DNA from: Myrica gale | Taxonomy: Eukaryota > Streptophyta > Magnoliopsida > Fagales > Myricaceae | Direction of reading: 5' to 3' | Length of the DNA: 64,000 bases | NCBI GenBank assembly: GCA_963930655.1 | Contig: OZ005611.1 | Coordinates: 21,501,001-21,565,000, forward strand | Shown here: piece by piece, positions 32,360 through 44,202 of the stretch | How positions within the stretch are numbered: position 1 is the first letter of the stretch | Layout of the letters: each line of letters begins with the position of its first letter | Notes under the pieces: model-generated | What the model saw: the letters and a program-made list of their open reading frames with translations, nothing else | Told to the model about the DNA's origin: nothing | Database searches by the model: none | Translations under genes and position numbers: made by a program

Positions 32360-32939
32360 GGGTGATGTTCGTGTTGAAGAGTTTTGTAGGATTTGAAGAA
32401 TTTTGTGAATTTTTAGGTGTTATTAAAGTTGTATTGGTGTTTGTGTAGAGATTGATGATGTGTAAAAAAATAATGATGATTTTTAAATTTGTTTTTATTT
32501 TTTTTTCGAATTTATTAATTTTTTTTATTAAAATTTGAATATTTTAAAGATATTTAACAAAAAAAACAAAAAAAATCAGAAAATCAGAAAACGACAAAAG
32601 TGACATGCATTCCCACAATTGCTTTTGTGAAGAGAGGCATTTTGTTCGACTATTCAAAGCGACATCACCCAGACACGACGCACTGACGCAGGGACAAGCC
32701 GCACTGGCGACAGGGGACACAACAGCTTTACTGCAGTCCGGATGCAGGAGTACCCATTTTGCCCTTAACGTTTTCTGTTCTTTAGGTTTTGTTGGAGGAT
32801 ATTTTAGTTATTAAACATAAGCTTTTTCAGGGCATTTTCGGAATATTTTATGCCGAATCCTAAAATGCAACTCAAACTCGCCGAACATGAATATTTTCGA
32901 ATGCGAATCCTCCGAAAATTTACAAAACGAACATTGCCC
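32360..32939. mobile_element. MITE of the ATGTTCG-end family, right arm of inverted pair in GlnRS intron 14
   Basis: Reverse-complement copy of 31715-32286, beginning GGGTGATGTTCG and ending CGAACATTGCCC. A 73-base spacer (32287-32359) separates the arms. Small differences are visible, for example ACAACAGC against the complement of GCTGCTGT and GACATGCATT against the complement of AATGCACGTC. The rest appears almost identical, so the pair arose recently. Confidence 0.85.
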
Positions 32940-35559
32940 AGGTGTCCTTTTGTTTATCCTTCTTGTGACTACAGGAAAAAGGATATTGCCAGTTTAACCA
33001 GAAACTATTTTTTTACTCAACTAAAGGTAATTGCTGGAAGGGCCTTACTACCTTCAAAAGATTCTAATATATGGGTTCCTTGCCCCTAGTCTTGAAAAAT
33101 CCTGCATTGTTCTTTTTTACTTCCTTGTGTTGGTAAGCTTGGTCAATTGTTGTGGTGGGTTAGCTTCCTACTGTTGCCTTATTGTTGATGTTGATTTTTT
33201 TAATAATAAAAGTTTGAATGTCAGATCAACATCTAGATTCATTAGCCTTGTGGGCTTGGTTTCAGACATTCGGGGGTTTTGTTTGCTCTGAAAGAATCAG
33301 TTTTTGAACGTCTCTGAACTCTGTTTTCTTTTTATGTGCTAGTCTCTTTATACAACATAGACTTATTGGCTTCTCGGAAGTGCTAAATGTTTGATAAGCT
33401 CATATCCATAATTAATTTTGATTCATATTTTGTTTATGCAATACGAGGTCCTCATCATCTGATTTTCTTTCCTGACTATTAGTTGATGGATATACTTCTT
33501 TTTGTGTTTTTTGGCATTCTATCAATTCTTCATGTAATGAGTTTGACTTGGGTAGTGCTTGATTATTTATTTTCGTAATTATAGTATCCAATTGTCATTG
33601 CACTATTATAGGTTTTTTATAGTGTATCAACTCTTGTGGTCAACTTTTGGACGTCTTATGCAGCTGTGTACTCTTGAGTTTGAGACACGTCGTGCTTCAT
33701 ACTATTGGTTATTACACGCACTGGGCCTTTACCAACCTTATGTGTGGGAATATTCACGACTTAATGTTACTAACACAGTGATGTCTAAGCGCAAGGTGAG
33801 TTGGAACATATTTAAGCTTAAAGATACGTGGTCTTAATCATGCTCTTCTATGAGTTATCCCTACAATGCTTGAATATGGTACACTTTTGCAGCTGAATCG
33901 GTTGGTAACAGAGAAGTGGGTTGATGGTTGGGATGATCCTCGCCTTATGACACTTGCTGGTTTGCGTCGTAGGGGTGCGACTTCAACTGCAATAAATGCT
34001 TTTGTTCGAGGAATTGGGATCACTAGAAGGTTTGATATATGTGGTGTTGGCATACATTAAAACATAGAAGATATGTGAGATCTATTACCTTGTTATAAAT
34101 ATGCCTTTTCATGTGCTACAGTGATAATAGTACAATAAATTTGGATCGCCTCGAGTATCACATAAGAGAAGAACTAAACAAAACAGTGCCTCGTGCAATG
34201 GTCGTGCTACATCCGCTGAAGGTTTGGATCTTGTTTTGCACTCTTTGTTTAAAACGTCTTCACTTGGGGTAAAACTAACCCTTTCTGTGAATGAAGGTTG
34301 TTATCACAAACCTAGAAGCTGGCTCAGTAATAGATCTTGATGCAAAGAGATGGCCCGAATCTCCACCAGATGATGCATCTGCTTTTTACAAGGTGATCTT
34401 CAATTCTTTTAAGGCTCAACTTAATGGAGAATAGTGCTACTGCTACATACCGTTACAATCAGCCAGGCAACTTGACATTCCTTATTAATTTATTTTGGTA
34501 CAACAATGTATGTTTAATATGACAGGTGTCTGATTGATCTTGAGACTACGATTCCTTCTTTCTTATCTTCTAATACTAAAAATTTATGTCAAAAGGTGGG
34601 AATAACTTGACTATCTTTAGTAACATCTCATATCTTATTCTCTAGTGGCTAAATTCATGTTACTTCAAACCCATATTTGCTCCAATCGGCCGGCTTATAA
34701 TCTCTCCGTGGTTGTGCTTTTGTTGTCTGCCTTAGGTTCCTTTCTCCAACACGGTGTACATTGACCATTCTGATTTCCGGATGAAAGATTCCAAGGATTA
34801 CTATGGGTTTGCTCCCGGTAAATCTGTCCTACTCAGGTTTGTATATCGCAAGTTTTTATCTTCTGTCGGGTTGAGTAGGTCTGGGCTCCATACTGAGAAT
34901 ACTTTTTGTTCATGTAGGTATGCATTTCCCATAAAGTGCACTGAAGTTATTCTAGCTGATGATAAGGAAACTGTTCTAGAGATCCGGGCTGAGTACGACC
35001 CTTCAAAGAAGACAAAGCCTAAGGTTGATGTGTTTTTCTGTTCAATTGTGAGCTTTTTTGAGCACTGCAGAGTTAAAATTAGTGCTTGATGGTACTAAAT
35101 TGACAACGTCGATTCCTTTATGGTGCACAGGGGGTTCTGCACTGGGTGGCTGAACCTTCGCCTGGGGTTGATCCACTCAGGGTGGAAATCAGATTGTTTG
35201 ACAAATTGTTCCTTTCAGAGGTGGGCAAACATCTAATGTCAAAGGCTGTCTTATTCCTCTCTCTCTCTGCTTTATTTTGAATGATATACTGAATTTAGCT
35301 CTGTTCTAATTATTGAATCAGAACCCAGCTGAACTTGATGATTGGCTTGCTGATCTGAATCCACAGTCGAAAGAGGCGATTCCAAGTGCATATGCTGTAT
35401 CCTTGCTGCAGAATGCTGCAGTTGGGGACAGATTTCAGTTCGAAAGGCTTGGTAGTCTCTATAAAACCTTTTATTGGTATTTGAAAAGATACACTTAACA
35501 ACCCCGTTTGCAATGTGATGACCCACTTACTGACTTTGACAATTAGCATCCTAAACTAT

Positions 35560-35890
35560 TATTTTTCTGGAAAATTGGCATTTTAGTCTTTAGGTTTTAC
35601 ACATTTTACGTTTTAGTCCTTGGGTTTCAAATTTCAAATCTAAAGCCCTTGGGTTTACATTTTTTTACAAAATGGTCCTTCCGTCAGGGATCCGTTTGTT
35701 TCTCTAACGGAAGGGCCACATCAGTTGACAACTCGCAGCTGATGTGGTAATAGAAATTGACAGTTTAGTCCTTAAGTTTTACGTCGTTTTATTTCTAAGT
35801 CCTTAGGTTTAATTTTTTAAAATTTTAGTCCTTCAGTTTACATTTTTTGACTAAATGGTCCTTCCACCAAGAATTACTGATCAAATTTTG
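35560..35890. repeat. Dispersed repeat fragment in GlnRS intron 22
   Basis: Repeated phrases such as TTTTAGTCCTTGGGTTT, ATGGTCCTTCCGTCAG and ATGGTCCTTCCACCAAG recur within the block. This is a common type of non-coding dispersed plant repeat; related wording is seen near 9213-9470 and 49620-49960. I cannot assign the superfamily. Confidence 0.4.
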
Positions 35891-36689
35891 AAATACAAAT
35901 TTTGGCAATATTGAATAATAACATGTCATTTTTAGTTTTGACAATTTTAATAACACATTTAATAGGACTAAAAAGATTCAAAATCCAATTTAAATCCTCA
36001 AAAATCTACAATTTTCATTAAAACTCTTATTTCTTGAATAGTAAAAAGTTCTAAAAGTTAAAAATATATTTATTTTTTTAAAATAAAGAGAATATGAGTG
36101 TTTTCTCCTCTTTTAGTATTTTCAAATTCTTTCTTGTCTATATATATTTTGTATTATCTCTACAATGTCTAGTGTCCGTATACACAATTTTTAACAACTA
36201 TTAATGCATCTTATATATTCTTAAGTAAAAAAATTTGAAAATATTTTTCAGAATTTAAATTTTATTTATATAAAAAAATAAATATTATAATGGATCTTCT
36301 TGGGCTAGCGTTGAGATATTGTTAAAATTGAGTTTTTTCTTCCAATTCTTTTTTTATTATCATTTACTAAGCTGACATTTTCTCATTTATTGGGGTTTAT
36401 ACATTTTCTCATTTATTGGGGTTTATGCATGCTATTGGCTCCGACTACACATGTAGCTTCTTCTGTGTCTCTTCTCTTCTGCATTTTGAGACCTTGCGCC
36501 ATATTTCTTCTGTTTGAGTCATGTTTTGGTTTACTGTTTGCCTTTTGTTTTTTGTTTTCTGAGCCAAGTATGTATTTTCTCCTTGCAATTCTAGGTTATT
36601 TTGTTGTTGATAGAGATTCGACTCTTGAGAAGCTCGTGTTGAATAGAACTGTCACACTAAAAGACAGCTATAGTAGGGCTGGGAAGTAG

Positions 36690-39600
36690 CTCTATGTCCT
36701 TGGAAGCGTCAACTAAGACAGCATATGGCAAGCAGGAGCTACTTTTGATCATTGTGTAAATTGTCCAATTAATGATCCACTACCCTTTACAGCTACATTA
36801 TGCGTCATGCTTGGTGAGGTCTATGCCAACCACAATTTGATGTAAAATGTTTATGGGGAAAAATCTACTGAAATGGAGTTTGGGGATAGAATTTGTGTTG
36901 TCGACCTATAAGGTTTAGCGTTTTCTGTTTTCTTCCATAGCAAATGTCAGAAATTACCTTTCTATCAACAATTTCCTTTAAGAAGAAAAAATAGTACGAA
37001 ATGATCAAACTCCATATTTGGGAATCAAACATGGTTGATTTTATGTTGCTTCCTATTTGAACATATTAATTTTTCCATTATTCAGAGGGCAAATCTTTTC
37101 TTTGTAGGAGAGTTCTTTGTTCATAGATAAAACACTTTCTGCTTTAGGGGTGTGTTTAATTTGAGGAGCAACTAACACGGAGCGGAGAGGACGAGAATCC
37201 GTTCTTCTCTGAGGAGGAAAGTAGATGTGACGTTTATAAATCTAGAAGACGATTTTTTGAGTGCGTTCTTATTAGTTCTCCTAATTGGATTTCTTAAATC
37301 TGGCTTGAGAAATATTTTAGTAATCTTTCAATATTTGTATCTCAAGAGACGTATGATTATCTCAGCCTGTCGCAGTCTACATAATTAATTATTAATTTGT
37401 AATGAATCTTTCTATTATGTGTAAAAGTTTTGACTTTGTATTAGAAATAACAAATTAAAATATTTGATAATTCATACTTACATATATTTATCAATTTTGT
37501 TCTTTGTAAAAAGTAGTCTTACCAATATAAATTTAAAAAGAAAAGAAAAAAGAAACTTACTAGTTGGTCAGATAGGATTTGCCTTCCAAATTTATTACAC
37601 AAGATATCACCCTCGGATTGTGATTTTCTATAATTTTGTTTAAATTAGATAATAGAATTTGGAGAGAGACACAACATGTGGATTTTTCACTATTTAATGA
37701 TGTTTATGTTTACCCATATAAAATTTTGGCCGGTATAAACTTTATCATATGATCCACTTGTTATGTCTGTCTTTCTATAAATTTTACTATGTAATTCGAA
37801 CAGTAATCTTGATCACTGATTGAACTTACTGGCTACTTTTTTCAGATCATGGAATACGTGTAGCGTACGTCAACTTCATTTTTCCTCTTTATAGTCGGCA
37901 TGTGGTAGGCGGCGGGGGATAATTTTTTTCTTCTTCTTGTCCCCTCTGGTTTTCTAGTCATGGTAGAATTTGGTCTCAAATCTCTCTGCATTGACATTAA
38001 GAGAATTTGGACATTTTTCTGATCGACGTTTATCAACCTACTGTGCCTCACTGTAAGTGACAGACATACTTAAATTAATACGAAAATGAGGGGCCATCCA
38101 TCCCAGTGCTGGTGTTGTCACTGGAGAAATTATATCTTCATCTTTAGTGCCCTTTCACCTCAATGGACCTACCTCCATGGAAAAGCTTACTTCTTTCATC
38201 ATGCAAATATATATTCTTCTTCTTTGTAGACTTTAAATTATCATACCAGAGGTTTTAGTTTTTCTAGTCCATTTAATGTTGTTAAGTTAATGCAAACAAT
38301 GCCTCAAAAAGAAGTAATTACTTGTAGATCCCGCAATACTCACCTAATTATATATATATATATAGATGGGTCATGGCTGGAACAAGCTGTAAATAATTTA
38401 AGACATAACATTCCTTTAGACTATGCCCTTACATTCTTAATCATTGGGCCTCGCATTCCAAGTGTTTGACTTGGGGACACTCTATGGCTGAGGGTGGTCC
38501 TAGAAGCTATAGGGTTGGATGGCCAATAAGGGAGGAGGAGAACTCTTCCCAAGTAATAAAAGTGAATGACCTTTGTGGGAGTTTCGTCTCTCCACGCTTA
38601 CGTGACAATGAAAGGTCGATTTGATAGAAATTTGTAAAAAGGATGGTATCTAATCTTGAGTGCCTAATCTATCTTGCTTTCAAGGTCCCAACTCACATGA
38701 AAAACTCAGCACAATTTGGTAGATGTTGAGGTGCCACTTTCTCCATTGGAAACACGGTCTTATCTGACAGCGGGGAGCTCCCAAGGGAAATTTCATAAAC
38801 ATCTAAGGTTAAGGATAACATACTGGCCTGCACAATTAGCCTTCACTTTCATCCAATGCTGCTTTCACCACTTTAACCAATATCAATAGGCAGTAGCACT
38901 GTGCCAATAAGCCAAGTAATTTCCTTTATCTGGTTTACCAGAAAGAGGGGGGAAGAACTTGTTCTGCAATACTAGCTACTTGGCTTGTTGCATGACAAAA
39001 ATGGGCCATGTTGTCCGTTTCTTCTCCCTTCTTCTGCCATAAATCAACGAGGTAACAGCTATCACCAACAGGAAACTAGTATTTTGAGTGCTTGTATTTA
39101 ATTTCCTCTGGAGATTGAACAATCAAAAGGGTAAGGGAAAACAGGGGTGGTCCAATATTGGTGGGGAAAATGATCTACCACTAGAGGGCTTTATAGGACA
39201 ACCAATAACCCAAGTCCAACTAGTCATGACTCATGATCAGGGTTTGATCAGTCGCACTCTTTTCAGCTCTCTTTTCCTGCTAGAGAACAGAGCTTACAGG
39301 CCGCTCATCTACCTCACATCAGATTTCGCCAGTGGTTAAAAGATGTCAATTCTCTTTCTCCTCGAGTTCTATTCGGTTGATTTGGTATCATCTCCGTTGA
39401 TTAAGGCAGGAGCCAATAGACGAGCTTTAGGTGTTGGTGTAACTGAGTTGTCAAAGATTGCCATCGAGACCAAGCCATGGAGCTCCAATGAAATGTTCAA
39501 TTGACAAGTAACACGCATAAGCACGATTGCTTTCTACATGCATTGCAACTCCGATCTCTTAGAGAAGTCCACGTTAAAAGGCATAACAGCATGCTCGTTT

Positions 39601-41889
39601 CTTTGCACAGATGGATCTTTCAAAGAAAGTAACATAAAGCGGGAGTTTGAAAACTTTTACAACACATTTCCTGAAACCGACTCTTTGCTTTATCATATTT
39701 TTTGCTGTTTTTTTCCTGTACTTCCCCCACATAGTTTTACTTTGAACTACTTGATGGCAGAAATCACTCCTCCAATGCATTAAGAGGATTTGCAGCTTCT
39801 CAAAATATTGCTAGGAAATCCGAGACTTATTAAAATTTTGTTACGTAGTCTAATTTTTAATTAATTTCATAACGGGATCTTGACATGGGGTGAAAATTAA
39901 AATATATTCGTAGTTTGAACTGCATTGTGTAAAATTTGATATTTTGGAACATAAATCATAAAAAAGTACAATAATTAGAGATGCAAAGTATAATTTCGCA
40001 CTAATTTACAAGCTGCATGCACGATCAATTCCCTGTATGTTTCTATACCCTTTTTTTTTTAATGAATTTGTACAAACTATAAAAGTTGCTGAAAGTGTCG
40101 AAAGTACATTGTCTAAGTTAAATAGATAACTATATATTTAGGGAAGTTCACCCCCTCTGTTTCTGAATTAAATATACTCGTAGAAAAAAAAATACACTTT
40201 ACTTCCCAAACTAATACCTCTTGTGTAATAGTCTCTCAAAACCCCATTCTTGGCAATTCATCCACTAAACTATTAGTTTTGTTTACAATAGTATTTTAGA
40301 AAGTCAATTATGAAGAATAATATATAGTTTAATTTAGAAGGCAGATTGTATATCCGGAGGTAATCGAAGGTTAAGTGTAATATTCCTATTATATGGTATC
40401 ATTTTCACTTATGAACAATGAGAAAAATTGGATCTCTAAAGTTTTACAACCTGACCCATGTTTTTTTGTTCAAGACCATTTAGTTAATGAAATCAACTGA
40501 ATTATAGCTGAGTTCATATAAAGCCAACCTTATAGCTATTCATGGATAACTCTGTTTGTTTATAGTCCTAATGTGATAGACACATTCATGAAGGAATTAA
40601 AGGTATCTTGAACCACATGGTAGCCCAAGTATGGGGGTTTGAAATAAGACACTTAAGAGAGGATGGAGGATCCTTGGATTGAACCCTCATGTCTCCATTA
40701 TCACTTGCATGCTGGTGGGGCTGTGGTGACGGTCCTCCCTTCCCGGGACAGATACCTTTGGCTCAATCCGAACATTCTACAGCCAGTGGAAGTTCCTATA
40801 GTCACGCATAGGAGAAGTTGACTACACTGGTTGCCCCCTTCCACTCTTTTGTTTAGGAAAAGAAAAGTATCTTGAAATAGTTGTTTTGTATTGGTTTAAC
40901 GTGCAGTAGCCTTTCCTTTTTGTGCGTGTGGAATGCCTTTCTGCAGGATCACATAGGAAATGCTTGTGATTGGACAAAGTTCAATTTTGGGGAGTTTGAG
41001 ACATGTCAAGTGAAATACTAATTGGGGGAGAAGCTTTCTTTGAAAGAATAACTTGCACGCGGACTTGGAGGAATCTTTATTCTTGTGCTTTTGGGACCAT
41101 GAGAGTTGATGCAAGTAGTTTATCGTTCTTCACAACATTCATTGTAATTGCAGATCTCATTTCTTTTTCACTTAGATTTCTTCACTTAGTAGAGCTTTTT
41201 TTGTCTAGGCATATCTTTCTCTTTGTTTTTTCATCGTTCTGGAGAAATAAATTATCAAACAGCCTCTAGAAAGAGTGTCCACTTTACTAATTATTTTCAG
41301 TGAGTTCTGCCAGAGGCCAGTTCATTGTCTTCAAGCTTTGAGGCTTTTAAGTGTGAGACTGAGAAGAGTAGCATTTTTTGGCCCCTTCACCACATTGACG
41401 GTTCACCACCCTTCCCTAAGAAACATTTACATATTACATGTGGTCCAACATATAGATGTGACTCCACCTTTCTTCTTTTTTTGGTGTCCACCTCCTCTTG
41501 ATCCTTTCTTTGATTGACTGCATCGTTGATATCCAATGGTTTGCATTATTGTGGTCAAGCAGCAATTATTTCAGTTACTCGTTGAAAATGATCTGATAAC
41601 GACGCAACAAAAACAGATGCATTTGCTTCATCTATGCAGTCTTTCCAACTCCAGTACAGAATCACTCACTGTATAACCCCTCACCCCAGTTAAATTCAGA
41701 TTTTCTACAGGAGTTATAGAACAATCTTGAAACTATAACATTGGAGTAGAGTTACGTCGAGTATCAAATCGTGCTAGGATTAGTAAAATAACTATAGTTA
41801 TGATGATATATGGGTGGAGCTCACATAATAACAAGTCCACCCAAGATTCCCCCCCCCCCCCATCCAGACATCCAGAAAACCTTAAACCG
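36690..41889. other. Gene-poor stretch between GlnRS and MYB genes
   Basis: The first few hundred bases are presumed GlnRS 3' UTR. Beyond that I see AT-rich DNA without recognisable exons, despite some moderate open frames (for example 39088-39339, 41003-41269). A SINE-like piece lies near 40660-40740. The stretch just left of 41890 would be the MYB 3' UTR and contains a ten-C run near 41851. Confidence 0.4.
40660..40740 (-). repeat. Possible SINE head (RNA polymerase III-like boxes)
   Basis: On the minus strand the sequence reads AGCATGCAAGTGATAATGG followed about 12 bases later by GGGTTCAATCC. The latter fits the pol III B-box pattern GGTTCRANNCC; the former resembles an A-box only loosely. 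No poly-A tail or target-site duplication was confirmed, so this is tentative. Confidence 0.25.
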
Positions 41890-43032
41890 TTACATTTCAG
41901 TCATGTTCCATAAAGAATCTACCATGTTGTCACAAAGCCAATCACCACCTGCCATATGGCAATCCAACAGAGAGTTCTCATTGGTGCCCATTGCTGACAT
42001 GGTTTCCAGGGCCATAGCCTCCATGTCATAGGTACTGCTGTCTACAGACCAAGAATCAATGAGATTTGGATGGTTGTAGTGGTGGGTGTTGCCAAAGGCT
42101 TGGAAAGGACCAGCTTGATGTTCAGGAACTTGAGGATGCTCCGTAACTTTCATGGAATCTGAGGAGTGAATGGTTGTGCTTGTGAGAGAACTTAAATTTT
42201 GATTGGGATAATTTGAATTGTCCATCTTGATTGGTGGAGGAGATGAGGGTGAGAGAGGAACTGTTGGATTGGGCCACAGATGAGCCGAAGAACTCTGGGA
42301 ATTCATGGAAGTCAATGAAGAATTAAAAGTAGGTGATGAAGTTTGCTCCATCTTCTGTAGCAATCGTGGCATCCAGAAACACTTGACTGCATCAAGAAAC
42401 CTTTGACTATTAGACTCAATATTTAGATGGCGTGCCTGTTTTTGCACCCTTGTTCTCCAGTAGTTCTTGATTTCATTGTCTGTTCTTCCTGGTAGATGCT
42501 GTGCAATCTTTGACCACCTGGGTTTTCCAAATCCACAGTTATAGAAAATGTCAAGTTAATCATATGAATTAGCAAAGTTAACTTTAAGGCTATATATATC
42601 AAATCAGTGCAAAGAAAGCTTTGGTCCTGAATACTCTGTGGGCATATCACATAAGCAGAAACTCACCTGTTACCCCACTTTGAATGGAGTTCAAGGATCA
42701 ATAGCTGTTCTTGTGGAGTAAGGTTCCCGCGCTTAACATCCGGTTTTAAATAATTCAACCATCTCAATCTACAGCTTTTTCCAGTTCTCTTCAGTCCTGA
42801 AAAGTGGAAAAGAAAAACTGAGCCAATTTATTCCAATGAAACAGAGAACTGTGATATTTATGAGATAAAACACTTCTTTACCTGCACATTTAGCTAACAG
42901 ATTCCAACGACCTTCCCCATGACATGCAATGTAGTGGATGAGCATACTGTCTTCTTCGACAGTCCATGGACCTTTTCTTAGCTCCATATCCTCCTCATTG
43001 GATTGGCGAACCTTCTTTGTTGCAGTAGGCAT
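41890..43032 (-). CDS. MYB62: R2R3-MYB transcription factor, subgroup 20, MYB62/MYB116-like (302 aa, three exons)
   Basis: DNA-binding nuclear regulator; Arabidopsis MYB62 is linked to phosphate starvation and gibberellin responses, and its relatives to stress and jasmonate. Exons on the minus strand: 43032-42882, 42796-42667, 42517-41890. Introns fall at the two canonical R2R3-MYB positions (after KCAG in R2, after KWGN in R3). R2 spans about residues 19-70 ([35 protein letters not shown]). R3 spans about 71-121 ([36 protein letters not shown]). After R3, [18 protein letters not shown] and [13 protein letters not shown] are hallmarks of the MYB62/116 branch. The C-terminal half is rich in Ser, Pro and Asn and ends WNMTEM. 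The start MPTATKKV is preferred over an upstream in-frame ATG at 43182 whose product is hydrophobic and unlike the family. Confidence 0.93.
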
Positions 43033-43167
43033 AGCTGCTCTCCCTGTGTGTGTTATGTGAACGTGTGAGAGAGAAAAAGGAGGGGGAGTTAAGGGCAAAG
43101 TTCTTTTCCTTTTTTTGCTTGGGTGGTTGAGTAAGATTTGTGAAAGTAAAAGTACAAGAAGCCACGG

Positions 43168-43174
43168 ATTTATA
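43168..43174 (-). promoter_or_regulatory. Probable TATA box of the MYB gene
   Basis: TATAAAT on the minus strand, within GGATTCTATAAATCC, about 135 bases upstream of the chosen ATG. That implies a 5' UTR of roughly 100 bases. The position supports the start at 43032, because the upstream ATG at 43182 would lie before the TATA box. Confidence 0.5.
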
Positions 43175-44000
43175 GAATCCAACTGTGTTCAAAATACACC
43201 TTGGAATTTAGAAAAAAAAGTTATCCCCAATTAGAGTTTCTGCACATGCTCTTGCCTTTCCAGACGAACAAAAAGAAAAGAACAAACTAAATGGAACTTC
43301 TTAAGATTGGGTTGGCCGTACAGTGTACAATGGACAATGAATTAGCACGCAAAGGTGGCAAATCTATAGTTGCCTGACAGTAAGAAGGGTCCTACCTACT
43401 ATAGGTTATCTCTTGGTCAAGAATTGACTATCTTGTAACTATCTTGTAACTATTTTCTCCCATCTTCAATCAAGAATTTATGCTAGACACCAAGGCTGCC
43501 TATAATTCTCATCAAATAGTGGAGCAAATCACAAGGCCATGGTCATCTGATTGACTGATCTGAAGTGGGTCCACCATGAATCAAATATATTATGAGGATT
43601 GTTAATTTGTGGGAGATACTGAGAAAGCCTTGAGAAGAGGAAGAAAGATAAGACCTAGGTCTTGAAAATGAAATTTGAATCTTTGACGTTTCTTATGGGG
43701 AATGGTTCCTTCAATTTTTTGGTGCTTCTAGATCTAAGTAAGAAGCGTGATTGACTGGACAATATATATATATGTTATAGGATAAGTTAAACAACTAAAC
43801 GTGGGATTATGGGATATCCTCAGTAAGGGGGGCACTGAAGGATGTCACAAACTTTAATTGCACTGTGATTTGAAGAACAAGTCTGCTGCATGCTTCAAGC
43901 ACAGTAAACAGTAACCATTTCCCTGCGACCTTTTGTTGCTCCAACCCCGTCAAAGGTAGAGCCGTAGAGGCAAAGAATCTCAGAGGATAACACAATATAG

Positions 44001-44162
44001 CCGATTGAAATAAGCAAATCGAGGAGAAATATTGTGCAGATAGATTTCTCTATGGTAATTGGCAGTAGTTCGTTTTCATATCCTATCTGTAGGGGTCTAC
44101 AAGAAGAGTAGATGTAGAAAGTAGAATGTCTAGAAAGAATTACACGAATACTGATATTTTAT

Positions 44163-44202
<40 letters not shown>

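Larger units (their letters stand above)
25812..36689 (+). pseudogene. OVA9: Glutamine--tRNA ligase gene, 23 exons, disrupted by a frameshift and a nonsense codon
   Basis: Eukaryotic GlnRS (class I) charges tRNA-Gln. Exons: 25812-25949, 26316-26365, 26722-26793, 26930-27029, 27314-27409, 27730-27791, 27935-28036, 28132-28224, 28826-28978, 29067-29122, 30413-30503, 30592-30678, 31164-31361, 31446-31544, 33664-33795, 33893-34029, 34122-34221, 34297-34392, 34736-34836, 34918-35023, 35131-35220, 35322-35451, 36595-36689. They match the plant enzyme end to end: N-terminal YqeY-like domain, Lys-rich linker, [14 protein letters not shown] with HIGH at 28961-28972, VMSKRK (KMSKS counterpart) at 33778-33795, and anticodon-binding domain ending VTLKDSYSRAGK. 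With one base restored the product is 794 aa, as expected. As written, exon 2 is 50 bp instead of 51 (stop at 27000-27002, about 110 residues), and exon 13 has TAG at 31179. Splice sites are otherwise intact, with a GC donor after exon 13. Either a recent pseudogene or sequence errors in a live gene. Confidence 0.85.

Noticed and set aside
31840..32814. Two near-identical small proteins (31840-32112 minus, 32605-32814 plus)
   Set aside because: They are mirror copies from the inverted MITE pair, with no known domain and located in an intron.
43033..43182. In-frame upstream ATG for the MYB gene
   Set aside because: The product begins with a leucine-rich stretch unlike MYB proteins, and a good TATA box (43168-43174) would lie downstream of that ATG.
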